DNA of 9,550 nt from Chloroflexota bacterium (GTDB taxonomy: Bacteria > Chloroflexota > UBA6077 > CF-72). The notes under the pieces are model-generated. The model did no database searches, was not told the DNA's origin, and saw only the letters and a list, made by a program, of their open reading frames with translations. A program made the translations under genes and the position numbers. This document shows, in pieces, positions 1 through 6,848 of this stretch; position 1 is the first letter of the stretch, and each line of letters opens with the position of its first letter. The stretch covers positions 1 through 9,550 of the forward strand of contig JAFAWJ010000856.1 of assembly GCA_019242065.1 (NCBI GenBank). The letters are read 5' to 3'.

Positions 1-546
1 CAGGCGCGTTCGATTGTGCGCCCCCGAGCGCACTAGCGCCTGGCATGTTGTGGCGCCGAAGAGTACGCAGATGCGCCGCCAGTTTCCGGTTTGCCCTCCT
101 GGCGAGGCAGCGATGGCAAGGGCTATTCCTCGTAGAACTGATGATCATCGTCAAACGCGTTGCACACAACAACTGCAATTGCGGTCCGGTTCCGGCAGAA
201 CGGTCGTCGCCCACCGCCTTCGAGCGAGGAAGACGCAGCCCGCCGGCGCGTACTCTGCCTGCGTCTGCGCCGTTTGGGCTAGCCCCTGCAGATCAGGCGC
301 CGGTGCCAGCGGCGCCGCGCGCTCCAGAAACACAATCTATTCGCGACTGGGCGCATTGCGCCTAAAACGTACGGGATATTCCACAATAAGCGCATCCATT
401 GAGGGGAGCCTGACTACGGGGGTCAGATCGGCAGAGCCTCTATCACTGCAGTCACTGAGTCAGACTGGTCGGGTCACAACACTGCGTGTTGCCTCCGTGT
501 CTATGCCTTCGTTGAGCGACCGCGCCGCAGGCCACTACGACTGACC
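1..546. other. Region without a supportable gene
   Basis: I see no credible coding sequence on either strand. The open frames here give low-complexity Arg/Ala/Ser/Pro-rich translations with no recognisable motif and no convincing ribosome-binding site, and they overlap each other in several frames, as random high-GC DNA does. The stretch may hold the upstream control region of the solute-binding lipoprotein gene. The only local structure I noticed is a small dyad at 449-467 and a short inverted pair, CTGAC/GTCAG, near 410-426. Confidence 0.55.
449..467. repeat. Small dyad, possible operator
   Basis: CAGTC at 449-453 is repeated inverted as GACTG at 463-467. The space between them contains most of a second, overlapping palindrome, CTGAGTCAG (455-463). 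Dyads of this size occur by chance at appreciable frequency. It lies about 135 bases upstream of the lipoprotein start, so an operator role is possible but unproven. Confidence 0.2.
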
Positions 547-552
547 TACAAT
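547..552 (+). promoter_or_regulatory. Possible -10 promoter element (TACAAT)
   Basis: TACAAT matches the sigma-70 -10 consensus at five of six positions. No good -35 lies at 16-18 bases; TTGAGC at 512-517 is too far away. Transcription would start near 558-560, giving a 5'UTR of about 43 nt for the lipoprotein gene that begins with the hairpin at 558-584. Confidence 0.3.
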
Positions 553-557
553 CTGGC

Positions 558-584
558 TGGTAGCCCCTGGGGACTTGGCTACCA
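558..584 (+). promoter_or_regulatory. 5'UTR hairpin / operator upstream of the lipoprotein gene
   Basis: TGGTAGCC (558-565) and GGCTACCA (577-584) form a perfect 8-bp inverted repeat around an 11-base spacer. The palindrome CCCCTGGGG (564-572) overlaps the stem and spacer and could form a competing fold. The element ends 3 bases before the ribosome-binding site and starts where transcription from TACAAT would begin. It could be a repressor operator or an mRNA stem controlling stability or translation. The repeat is seen directly; the role is inferred. Confidence 0.4.
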
Positions 585-587
585 CCC

Positions 588-595
588 GGAGGGAG
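588..595 (+). promoter_or_regulatory. Ribosome-binding site deciding the lipoprotein start
   Basis: GGAGGGAG lies 6 bases before ATG 602. This favours ATG 602 over the in-frame TTG at 575, which sits inside the hairpin and has no comparable site upstream. Confidence 0.75.
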
Positions 596-601
596 ATAGT
601 C

Positions 602-2296
602 ATGGCCTCTCGAGGACTCTTGCTTAGTCGTCGCGGGTTTCTTCGTGCTGGAACCGGTGCCATCGCGCTCGGCAGTGTGGCCTTAGCGGCCGCATGCTCC
701 CCGAACTCGCCAACGGGCAACCCGGCGGCGGCTGTCAGTGGGGCGCGGAACGCGGCCGTGCAACTGCCCACGCACGTGCCGCTGGCCGGCCTCACACCCG
801 ACCTGCCAGGTACCGCTGACGCTCGGATCGACCCGTTTTTCGTGAACTACCCGGCCAACCCGCTCAAGACGGTGCAGGAGACACCTGGCCAGGGAGACAC
901 GATCTCGGCGGTGACCTGGACGACGAGTCCGCTGCCGCCGCCATTGGGCTCCAACATGCTGTGGCAGGCCGTCAATAAGGCGCTTGGCGTCACGCTCACC
1001 GTCAACATCCAGGCGTTCGCCGACTATCAGCAGATGAAGCTGCCAACGCTGATTGCCGGCAACGACCTGCCGGACATCGTCTACATCGCCCCTAACTCGC
1101 TCATCCCCCAGTTCCCAGCCTTCGTGAAGTCGAAGATGGCCGACCTCACCCCCTACCTGAGCGGGGATGCCATCAAGGAATATCCCAATCTAGCCAACAT
1201 GCCCACCATCGCCTGGCGGCAGGTGGTGTTCAACAACGCCATCTACGGCGTTCCCTGCCCGACCTCGCTGTACCTCTGGGTGCACTGGCTGCAACAGGAT
1301 CTGCTCGATGCTGAGGGGCTATCGCGCCCGGCTACGGCTGACGACTACAAACAGCTCGCGTTCCACTTCACGCGGCCCGACCAGGGCATGTACGGGCTCG
1401 GCGCGGAGAAGGACGTCGCGCTCGGCATGACCAACGGCTGGATCACCGGGATCTTCGGCACCCCGAACCTCTGGCAACTGGACGGCGGGAGCGGGAAGCT
1501 CACATACATGGCCGAGACCGAACAGTTTCGTGCCGCGCTCGGCTACGCACGCGACCTGTGGGCGGGCGGCGCCTACCACCCCGACGCGATGCAGTACAAC
1601 CTGGTTAGCGCGCGCAACGACTTCGCGGCGCGCAAGTTCATGTTTCGCATGGACGCGTTTGCGGTTGCGTCGGCCATGTTCTGGGCGACGGAATCGCACA
1701 TGAATCCACCCGGCAATCCTCAAGTCCTGCCACCCTTCGCGGCGGCCGCAGGAGGAACGCCGACTTACTGGACGACGAATGGAATTCTCGGCTTCAGCGT
1801 GTTGAAGCAGGCGCCACCGGATCGTATCAAAGAGATCCTACGCGTCATGAACTGGCTGGCGGCGCCGCTCGGCACGCAGGAGTATTTGCTCATGACATAC
1901 GGGCTGAAGGATGTGCACTGGACCCCAGATGCGAATGGCAACCCGATTCTTAACGACCGGGGCAAAGCCGAGTCCACCGTGCCATTTCAGTACCTCACCC
2001 GCGGAACGTACGCGCAGTACTGGCCTGCGACCCCCCAAAACAGCCCGCTTATGTACGGCGTGCAGAAGGCGATCGAGCCGTACCTCACCTTCAACCCAAC
2101 TGATCCCTACCATTCGGAGACCAACCAGAGCAAGGCCCCGCTGCTCACAAAGGATCTGGTCGATCGAATGAACGACATCATCCTCGGGCGGCAGCCGTTC
2201 TCCGCCCTCGATGATGCGGTGAAGAACTGGCAGAGCTCGGGTGGCGATCAGATTCGGCAGGAGTACGAGCAGGCGATCGCCGCCACCCACGCCTGA
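602..2296 (+). CDS. ABC-type extracellular solute-binding lipoprotein (family 1 / LplA-like), Tat-exported
   Basis: This is a 564-residue substrate-binding lipoprotein that would present a solute, most likely an oligosaccharide, to an ABC importer at the outer face of the membrane. The N-terminus has a twin-arginine motif (SRRGFLRAG, Arg10-Arg11), a hydrophobic stretch and a lipobox ending LAAAC with Cys32 as the lipidation site. A Ser/Pro/Ala-rich linker follows. The rest resembles the family 1 / LplA-type binding fold, including LIAGNDLPDIVYI, the conserved-looking NNAIYGVP, and a C-terminal segment (about residues 420-450) with YLLMTYGLKDVHW and DANGNPILN, as in LplA-like proteins. Length is normal for that group. 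ATG 602 was chosen for its strong ribosome-binding site. No permease or ATPase gene follows in the window; a helicase pseudogene lies downstream on the other strand, so this is an orphan or has lost its partners. The substrate cannot be read from sequence. Confidence 0.88.
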   Translation: MASRGLLLSRRGFLRAGTGAIALGSVALAAACSPNSPTGNPAAAVSGARNAAVQLPTHVPLAGLTPDLPGTADARIDPFFVNYPANPLKTVQETPGQGDTISAVTWTTSPLPPPLGSNMLWQAVNKALGVTLTVNIQAFADYQQMKLPTLIAGNDLPDIVYIAPNSLIPQFPAFVKSKMADLTPYLSGDAIKEYPNLANMPTIAWRQVVFNNAIYGVPCPTSLYLWVHWLQQDLLDAEGLSRPATADDYKQLAFHFTRPDQGMYGLGAEKDVALGMTNGWITGIFGTPNLWQLDGGSGKLTYMAETEQFRAALGYARDLWAGGAYHPDAMQYNLVSARNDFAARKFMFRMDAFAVASAMFWATESHMNPPGNPQVLPPFAAAAGGTPTYWTTNGILGFSVLKQAPPDRIKEILRVMNWLAAPLGTQEYLLMTYGLKDVHWTPDANGNPILNDRGKAESTVPFQYLTRGTYAQYWPATPQNSPLMYGVQKAIEPYLTFNPTDPYHSETNQSKAPLLTKDLVDRMNDIILGRQPFSALDDAVKNWQSSGGDQIRQEYEQAIAATHA

Positions 2297-2312
2297 CCGT
2301 AGGCTCTGCGCG

Positions 2313-2329
2313 ACTTTCATCACGAAAGT
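2313..2329 (+). terminator. Weak stem-loop after the lipoprotein gene
   Basis: ACTTTC (2313-2318) and GAAAGT (2324-2329) pair perfectly around a 5-base loop, 16 bases after the stop codon. The stem is short and AT-rich and no T-run follows, so this is at best a weak terminator or a chance hairpin. Confidence 0.2.
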
Positions 2330-2374
2330 TATGTATGCCACCAGCCGACCGAGTTCCGGTGTTTCTGGCGTCCC

Positions 2375-3233
2375 AGGGAAACAGGGAGGCCCTTCCAGCT
2401 CGCCAGACGGTTGCTTGAGACCGCGCGCTGGGGCGCTGACGTTCCGCTCGCGGAGACGGCCATCGCCCTCCTGGTCACACAGCAACTGCACGTAGTCCAC
2501 AACGATTAACGCAGGTTTTGCGGCCTCAGTTGCTTGTACTTGCAGCTCGTAGGCGCGGACGTCCGAGCTGGTATACCCGGAGCCATGCACCATGTGCAGC
2601 CGCGAGCGCGAGAGCCGTTCGATACTCTCGATCGCGTCCTGTTGCTGTTCGTTGCTGAGTTTGTCGGCGATGAGCTGCTCCTTTTTGATGTCGGTGATCA
2701 CTGAGACGAGCCGTACGCCGAGATCGACGGCTGTCAGCTCTATATGCTGACGAAAATCACCGGACCGTACTGCTCGGCAACGTGCAGCGCGATCTGCCCT
2801 GCCAGTGCCGTTTTGCCGGTCCCTGTCGAAGCAGCAAGTACAGTTCGGTGGAGAGCCCCAGCGTCATCCTGTTCAGGTCGCTCAACCCGGTCGCTACGCC
2901 CGCTAAGCCACTTTCCCGCGTTCGACCCAGGTACTCGAACAGGTCCGCGGTCGACGCTGCGGGCGAAAGCACCGCCCGTCGGCTAATGGTGTCGCTCGCT
3001 GCCCCCAGCACCGCTGCCTCTGCCACGTGCTTGACCTCTTCTAGGGCTTTGCCACGGTTCCACGCCAGCTCGGCGACCTGCTGTCCCGCGCTGATGTATC
3101 GCCGACGCACCGCGTGCTCGCGCACGATCCGTGCGTAATGCTCGATATACGCCGCCCCATCCACACCATCTGCAATGAGCACCGCCAATTCCACACCCAC
3201 GGGCATCACTAAACTGCGCGCGCCGCTTGACAC
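2375..3233 (-). pseudogene. dnaB: Degraded replicative DNA helicase (DnaB) remnant
   Basis: Minus-strand translation gives a broken DnaB. First frame: AAYIEHYARIVREHAVRRR (end of the N-terminal domain and linker), then a helical linker and TGLSDLNRMTLGL leading to the ATPase core. The reading frame then slips near 2832. Restoring one G gives the Walker A loop ASTGTGKTAL (2803-2832) followed by AGQIALHVAEQYGPVIFVSI. A second slip, an apparent 2-base TA insertion near 2741-2744, moves the frame again to ELTAVDLGVRLVSVITDIKK and on to the Walker B strand LIVVDYVQLL. Homology fades at about 2375-2390, where proline substitutions (VSAPARGLKQPSGELE) break otherwise conserved helices. Most of the N-terminal domain and the last part of the C-terminal domain are missing. 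DnaB would unwind DNA ahead of the replisome; this copy cannot. Open frames on this strand continuing below 2300 are antisense to the lipoprotein gene and not part of it. A phage or plasmid dnaB is the likely source, but this is not shown. Confidence 0.85.
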
Positions 3234-3288
3234 CTAACTTCGTGGGATGTCTCGGCTGCACCCCCTATTGGCCGCGGATCGGCGTTTA

Positions 3289-3294
3289 TATACT
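3289..3294 (+). promoter_or_regulatory. Possible -10 (TATACT) for the zinc-finger/CHAT/subtilase operon
   Basis: TATACT sits 17 bases upstream of ATG 3312 in a locally AT-rich patch (TTTATATACTT). Spacing to TTGGCC (3268-3273) is only 15 bases, so no good -35 is claimed. Transcription from it would start near 3301, leaving almost no leader, consistent with the lack of a Shine-Dalgarno sequence at the first gene. Confidence 0.25.
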
Positions 3295-3311
3295 TGCTCA
3301 CAGTCGTGGCC

Positions 3312-4025
3312 ATGCATTCGCACAACGTCCCGTCGGATGCCCTTCTGGCATTTCTCGACAATGAAGCGTCCGCCGTGGACGCGGACGCGATTCGGGCCTG
3401 CCCCGAGTGCCTGACGCTCGCCAGTGAGTACGGCGGCTTTCAAGCAGCCTTGCGACAAGCCCTGTATCGGGTCGACTGCCCGTCGGCTCACCTCGTCGGC
3501 GAGTACGGTCTCGACGTGCTCGACCCGGTCCAACGCCCGCAGGTCGCGGCACACCTGGCCGAATGCGAGCTGTGCATCGGCGAGCTCCGCATGTTGCGCG
3601 CCTTTCTGAGCGACGATTCCAGCACCGTTTCTCAACAGTCGCTGGGCTCGACCGTTCGCACGATCTTCGCGCGGCTCGTGAGCACTCCGCCAGCGGGCGG
3701 GCTGACCGCCGCGGTACGCGACGCGGAGGCCCTGCCCTTCGTCGCCTATGAGACGGACTCAATCCAGATCGGGCTCGCCTTTGCTCCCGGCGCGGTCCAG
3801 GACACGATCTGCGTCGATGGCCTCATCATCTCGCGTGGGTCTCAGGCGCGGCCGCTGGGCGCCATGGAGGTGCGGCTGACGTCTGAATCGGGCGCCGAAG
3901 TCACGACGGCGACGGACCATCTGGGGAACTTCGCTTGCGACGACCTGGTCCCAGGCGCATACCGTCTTGAGCTGTCGCAGCCGGGCGAGCTGATCATGGT
4001 GCCCGAATTGCGCATCGTCCTCTGA
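3312..4025 (+). CDS. Zinc-finger (anti-sigma-like) protein with C-terminal Cna-B/carboxypeptidase-regulatory-like domain
   Basis: The product is 237 residues. It begins MHSHNVPSDALLAFLDNEAS, like the start of zf-HC2 anti-sigma proteins, with a CPEC pair at Cys30/Cys33. A second module follows with Cys56, His60 and a clear H-x3-C-x2-C (HLAECELC; His81, Cys85, Cys88). The first module lacks the usual His before its CxxC. A Ser/Thr-rich stretch leads to a strand segment (LPFVAYETDSIQIGLAFAP) and then, from about residue 165, a beta-sandwich-like repeat with DHLGNFACDDLVPGAYRLEL, the pattern of Cna-B/carboxypeptidase-regulatory domains. There is no transmembrane helix, so unlike many anti-sigma factors it should be cytosolic. 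ATG 3312 is preferred because homologous openings begin at this point; GTG 3306 and TTG 3294 are in frame alternatives and none has a good ribosome-binding site. It is first in the operon, 2 nt before the CHAT gene. An anti-sigma role is inference: no sigma factor is visible beside it. It could instead be a substrate or scaffold for the two proteases downstream. Confidence 0.72.
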   Translation: MHSHNVPSDALLAFLDNEASAVDADAIRACPECLTLASEYGGFQAALRQALYRVDCPSAHLVGEYGLDVLDPVQRPQVAAHLAECELCIGELRMLRAFLSDDSSTVSQQSLGSTVRTIFARLVSTPPAGGLTAAVRDAEALPFVAYETDSIQIGLAFAPGAVQDTICVDGLIISRGSQARPLGAMEVRLTSESGAEVTTATDHLGNFACDDLVPGAYRLELSQPGELIMVPELRIVL

Positions 4026-4027
4026 GC

Positions 4028-6847
4028 ATGCGGCAGGGCGGCGACCCCCAGAACGAACCATCTGGCTACCTTGACGCACTGAAAGCCGAGTCAGAGCGCT
4101 TGTTGTCGCGGGACGTGAGCGAGGCGCTGCGGCTGGCCGAGCTGCTCATAGAAAAAGCGACGGCCGAGTCTCGGGCTAATTACGTGGCCCTCGGCTTGAT
4201 GGCGAAGGGGGATGCGCTCCGCAACCTCGGCCGCCATCATGATGCCCTGGCCAATCTCGAGGCGGCCGGTGACCGCTATCTGACGCTGGGCGACGAGGTC
4301 GGATGGGCGCGTACGCGGCTGGGCTGGGTCTGGTCAGCGCATCAGACAGGTCGCGGCCTGGCGGCGCTCGAGGCGGCACCGGCGGCGCAGGCTGTGCTCG
4401 TCAAACATGAGGAATGGTTGCGCGCGGCCGGGCTCAACCTGAACACGTCCTTCGTGGCCTTTGAGCTCGGGCAATTCGACGACGCGACTGAGCTACTGGA
4501 GGACGCACTCGGTCAGTATGAGAAGGCGGCCCAGCTGATCCCGTCACTGCGCGCGGATGTGAGCATCCGGATCGCCAAGGCTAAGGCGAACAAGGGCCGC
4601 ATCGTGGCGCTTCTCGGCAGGTTCGACGAAGCTATCGGGCTGTTCGAGGAAGCTCGAGACGGTTTCGCCGCATCGGGCGAAACCGTCTCCGCAATTCGAG
4701 CCGAGCGGTTTATCGCCGCCATCCATGCCGACCGCGGGTATTTCACGCGCGCGCTGCGTGTCTACTCGGATGCTTACCGCACGGTGATCAGCGCCGGACT
4801 CGCCGACATCGGCGTCGAAATCAGGTTCAGCATGATCGACTGCTACATGCGGTTGAATCTGCACGACCACGCACTGAGCCTGGCGCAAGAGGTCGCCGGG
4901 CAATTCGCGGCCGCGCAGGCGTCGAACGAAACCGCTCGGAGCCAGCTGTACCTGGCTCGCGCTCTCGCCAATCTGGGTCAGTTCGCCGACGCGATGGGCT
5001 TCCTGGACACCGCAGCCGAAACATTCGCTCGGGCCGGGCTCCGAACGGAAGAAGGCATTGCGACCATCGAGCGTGCCCGCTTGCACTTGAAAAAGAGCGC
5101 CTGGCAGCTTGCCGCGGAGACAGCGCATCGCGCCGTGACGTTGTTCGCTGCTCAGCGGCTTCCCGTGCGACGCGCCGAGGCCGGTCTCGTCGAGGGCTGG
5201 GCTCAGTTGGAAAGCGGGAGGCTCGACGATGCGCTGCGGTTGGCCAGGTCTTCTCTCGAGGCCGGAGCCGAGCGGCGCGTGTGGCCCATCACCCACGCCG
5301 CCCATCACATCCTCGCCCGAGCAGCTGAAGCTCGTGACCAGCCGGTGCTGGCGCTGGCCGAGTACGAGCACTCCATCCGCGACCTCGAACGCGTGCAAAG
5401 CACACTGGCCGCGGACCTGCGAGTCGATTTCCTCGGCGATAAGATGCAGGTCTTCCTTCACGCCATTGACTGTGCCGCGCACCAGGGACACTCGGTCGAG
5501 GCTTTTCGCTACCTCGAACGCGCCAAGTCTCGCGCCCTGGTGGACTATCTGGCGGTCGACCGCGACGTGCGACCTGCGCGTGCAGGTTCGGACAGTCAGC
5601 TGGTGGCCGAGCTCACCCGTTTGCGCGCGGAGCACGACTGGTTCTACCGCCAGCTCAACGGCAATCGAGTGTCCGACCCCGCCGCGGACGCGAGGTCCGA
5701 CGCCGAAGTGCAGATCCTGCGGGCTGCCGTGGATCAACGCGAGCAGCAGATCGGAAGTCTTCTCCACCAGCTGGCGCTGGAACAGCCCGGTCTCGAGGAG
5801 ATCAGTGGACCCCGACCCAGCAACATATTCGACCCGCTCCAGATGCCCGACAAGACCGTGCTGCTGGAATACTTCCTTCGACCGCACAGCGGGCTCGCAT
5901 TTGTCGTTCGGGGTAGCTCGCTGGAGATGCTCGAACTGCCGATCGGATCCGTTGAGCTGCGTCGATTGATGAACCGGTGGGACCTCTGCGTGCATGCTGC
6001 GACGTACGCGCTGCAGACGCGGCAGCTACAGGATGCGATGGCCATCAACGCGCGCGGGCTCCTGCAGCTGATGTATTCGGCGCTGCTGCGGCCGCTGGAG
6101 ACCTACCTACAGGATTGCGAGCGACTGATCGTGATACCGTTTGGAGCCGCCCATGCTGTGCCGTTCCACGCGCTGCATGACGGCCAGGGCCACCTTCTCG
6201 AAAAATACGAAGTCACCACCTGTCCGTCGACGAGTCTGCTGCGTTTGTGCGCGGCGCGGCGACCACCTGCCGACGCGGGGAGTGTTGCCATTGCGTACAG
6301 TGATGGCGGCCGTTTGCCGTGGGTCATTGACGAAGCGCGTCAAGTCGCACAGGCGCTTGGCGCGGCCTACTACGCTGAAGCGGAAGCGACGCGTGAGACG
6401 GTGCTGGAGCGGGTCAGCGGTCAGCGCATCGTGCATTTTGCGACGCACGCCGCTGCGCGCCTGGACAACCCGGCATTCGCGCACCTCCAGCTGGCAGATG
6501 GCCAGTTGACCATGGCCGACGTCTGCAACCTGGACCTCGACGGGTCCCTGGTGACGCTGAGTGCCTGCGAGACTGGCCGCAGCGGCCTGGGTGGCGGCGA
6601 CGAGTTAATTGGGCTGTCGCGAGGGTTCCTTTATGCTGGCGCTTCCACGCTCATTCAGAGTTTGTGGCGTGTGGGTGATGAAACAACGGCAAATCTCATG
6701 AAGCGCTTCTACCTCGACCTTGGCGCGGGACATCACGCGGCATTCGCCATGCGCACCGCGCAGCGTTCGCTCATGGAGCACGGTGTGCCGCTGTTCGGTT
6801 GGGCGCCGTTTCAAGTGGTCGGAAGCGGAGGAGGCGTGGAGGAATGA
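4028..6847 (+). CDS. TPR-CHAT caspase-like cysteine protease
   Basis: A 939-residue cytosolic protein with no signal peptide. Residues about 10-500 are helical TPR-type repeats (for example NLGRHHDALANLEAAGDRYL, ALANLGQFADAMGFLDTAAE), a protein- or signal-binding scaffold. The segment ending ERAKSRALVDYL (about 495-510) is typical of TPR-CHAT proteins. A charged helical linker at about 525-585 precedes the CHAT domain, from about residue 600 to the end. The CHAT domain holds a caspase-like dyad: His807 in IVHFATHAAA and Cys847 in VTLSACETG, followed by GGGDELIGLSRGFLYAGAS and the SLWRVGDE motif common in the family. All key residues are present, so the enzyme should be active. CHAT proteins are proteases known from Craspase (with Csx30) and bacterial gasdermin systems, but substrate and trigger here are unknown. 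ATG 4028 lies 2 nt after the stop of the zinc-finger gene with no clear ribosome-binding site, suggesting translational coupling. The long antisense frames across the gene are shadows of its high GC content. Confidence 0.92.
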   Translation: MRQGGDPQNEPSGYLDALKAESERLLSRDVSEALRLAELLIEKATAESRANYVALGLMAKGDALRNLGRHHDALANLEAAGDRYLTLGDEVGWARTRLGWVWSAHQTGRGLAALEAAPAAQAVLVKHEEWLRAAGLNLNTSFVAFELGQFDDATELLEDALGQYEKAAQLIPSLRADVSIRIAKAKANKGRIVALLGRFDEAIGLFEEARDGFAASGETVSAIRAERFIAAIHADRGYFTRALRVYSDAYRTVISAGLADIGVEIRFSMIDCYMRLNLHDHALSLAQEVAGQFAAAQASNETARSQLYLARALANLGQFADAMGFLDTAAETFARAGLRTEEGIATIERARLHLKKSAWQLAAETAHRAVTLFAAQRLPVRRAEAGLVEGWAQLESGRLDDALRLARSSLEAGAERRVWPITHAAHHILARAAEARDQPVLALAEYEHSIRDLERVQSTLAADLRVDFLGDKMQVFLHAIDCAAHQGHSVEAFRYLERAKSRALVDYLAVDRDVRPARAGSDSQLVAELTRLRAEHDWFYRQLNGNRVSDPAADARSDAEVQILRAAVDQREQQIGSLLHQLALEQPGLEEISGPRPSNIFDPLQMPDKTVLLEYFLRPHSGLAFVVRGSSLEMLELPIGSVELRRLMNRWDLCVHAATYALQTRQLQDAMAINARGLLQLMYSALLRPLETYLQDCERLIVIPFGAAHAVPFHALHDGQGHLLEKYEVTTCPSTSLLRLCAARRPPADAGSVAIAYSDGGRLPWVIDEARQVAQALGAAYYAEAEATRETVLERVSGQRIVHFATHAAARLDNPAFAHLQLADGQLTMADVCNLDLDGSLVTLSACETGRSGLGGGDELIGLSRGFLYAGASTLIQSLWRVGDETTANLMKRFYLDLGAGHHAAFAMRTAQRSLMEHGVPLFGWAPFQVVGSGGGVEE
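4656..4689. repeat. Perfect 14-bp inverted repeat inside the CHAT gene
   Basis: GAGACGGTTTCGCC (4656-4669) and GGCGAAACCGTCTC (4676-4689) are exact reverse complements separated by 6 bases (GCATCG). The mRNA would form a very stable hairpin. It lies in the TPR region and is translated as part of the protein (DGFAASGETVS), so no T-run or frame break accompanies it. A perfect match of this length is hard to explain by chance, but a function is not evident. Confidence 0.9.
6838..6842 (+). promoter_or_regulatory. Ribosome-binding site deciding the subtilase start
   Basis: GGAGG inside the last codons of the CHAT gene lies 6 bases before GTG 6849. It supports GTG 6849 over upstream in-frame starts, which would overlap the CHAT gene by up to about 130 bases and have no comparable site. 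Confidence 0.75.
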
Positions 6848-6848
6848 C

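Noticed and set aside
14..544. 176-codon plus-strand frame in the leading region
   Set aside because: Arg/Ser/Ala-rich low-information translation with no ribosome-binding site or motif, overlapping other equally open frames.
1838..2374. Minus-strand frame continuing from the dnaB relic
   Set aside because: Below about 2375 the translation no longer resembles DnaB and from 2296 downward it is antisense to the lipoprotein gene; it stays open by chance.
4544..5995. 483-codon open frame on the minus strand
   Set aside because: It lies wholly antisense to the TPR-CHAT gene, has no recognisable domain, and is the expected third-position shadow in high-GC DNA.
3312..6847. Type III-E CRISPR (Craspase) association of the TPR-CHAT gene
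   Set aside because: No repeat-spacer array, Cas7-11 or Csx30-like gene is visible in the window; only the general TPR-CHAT architecture is shared.
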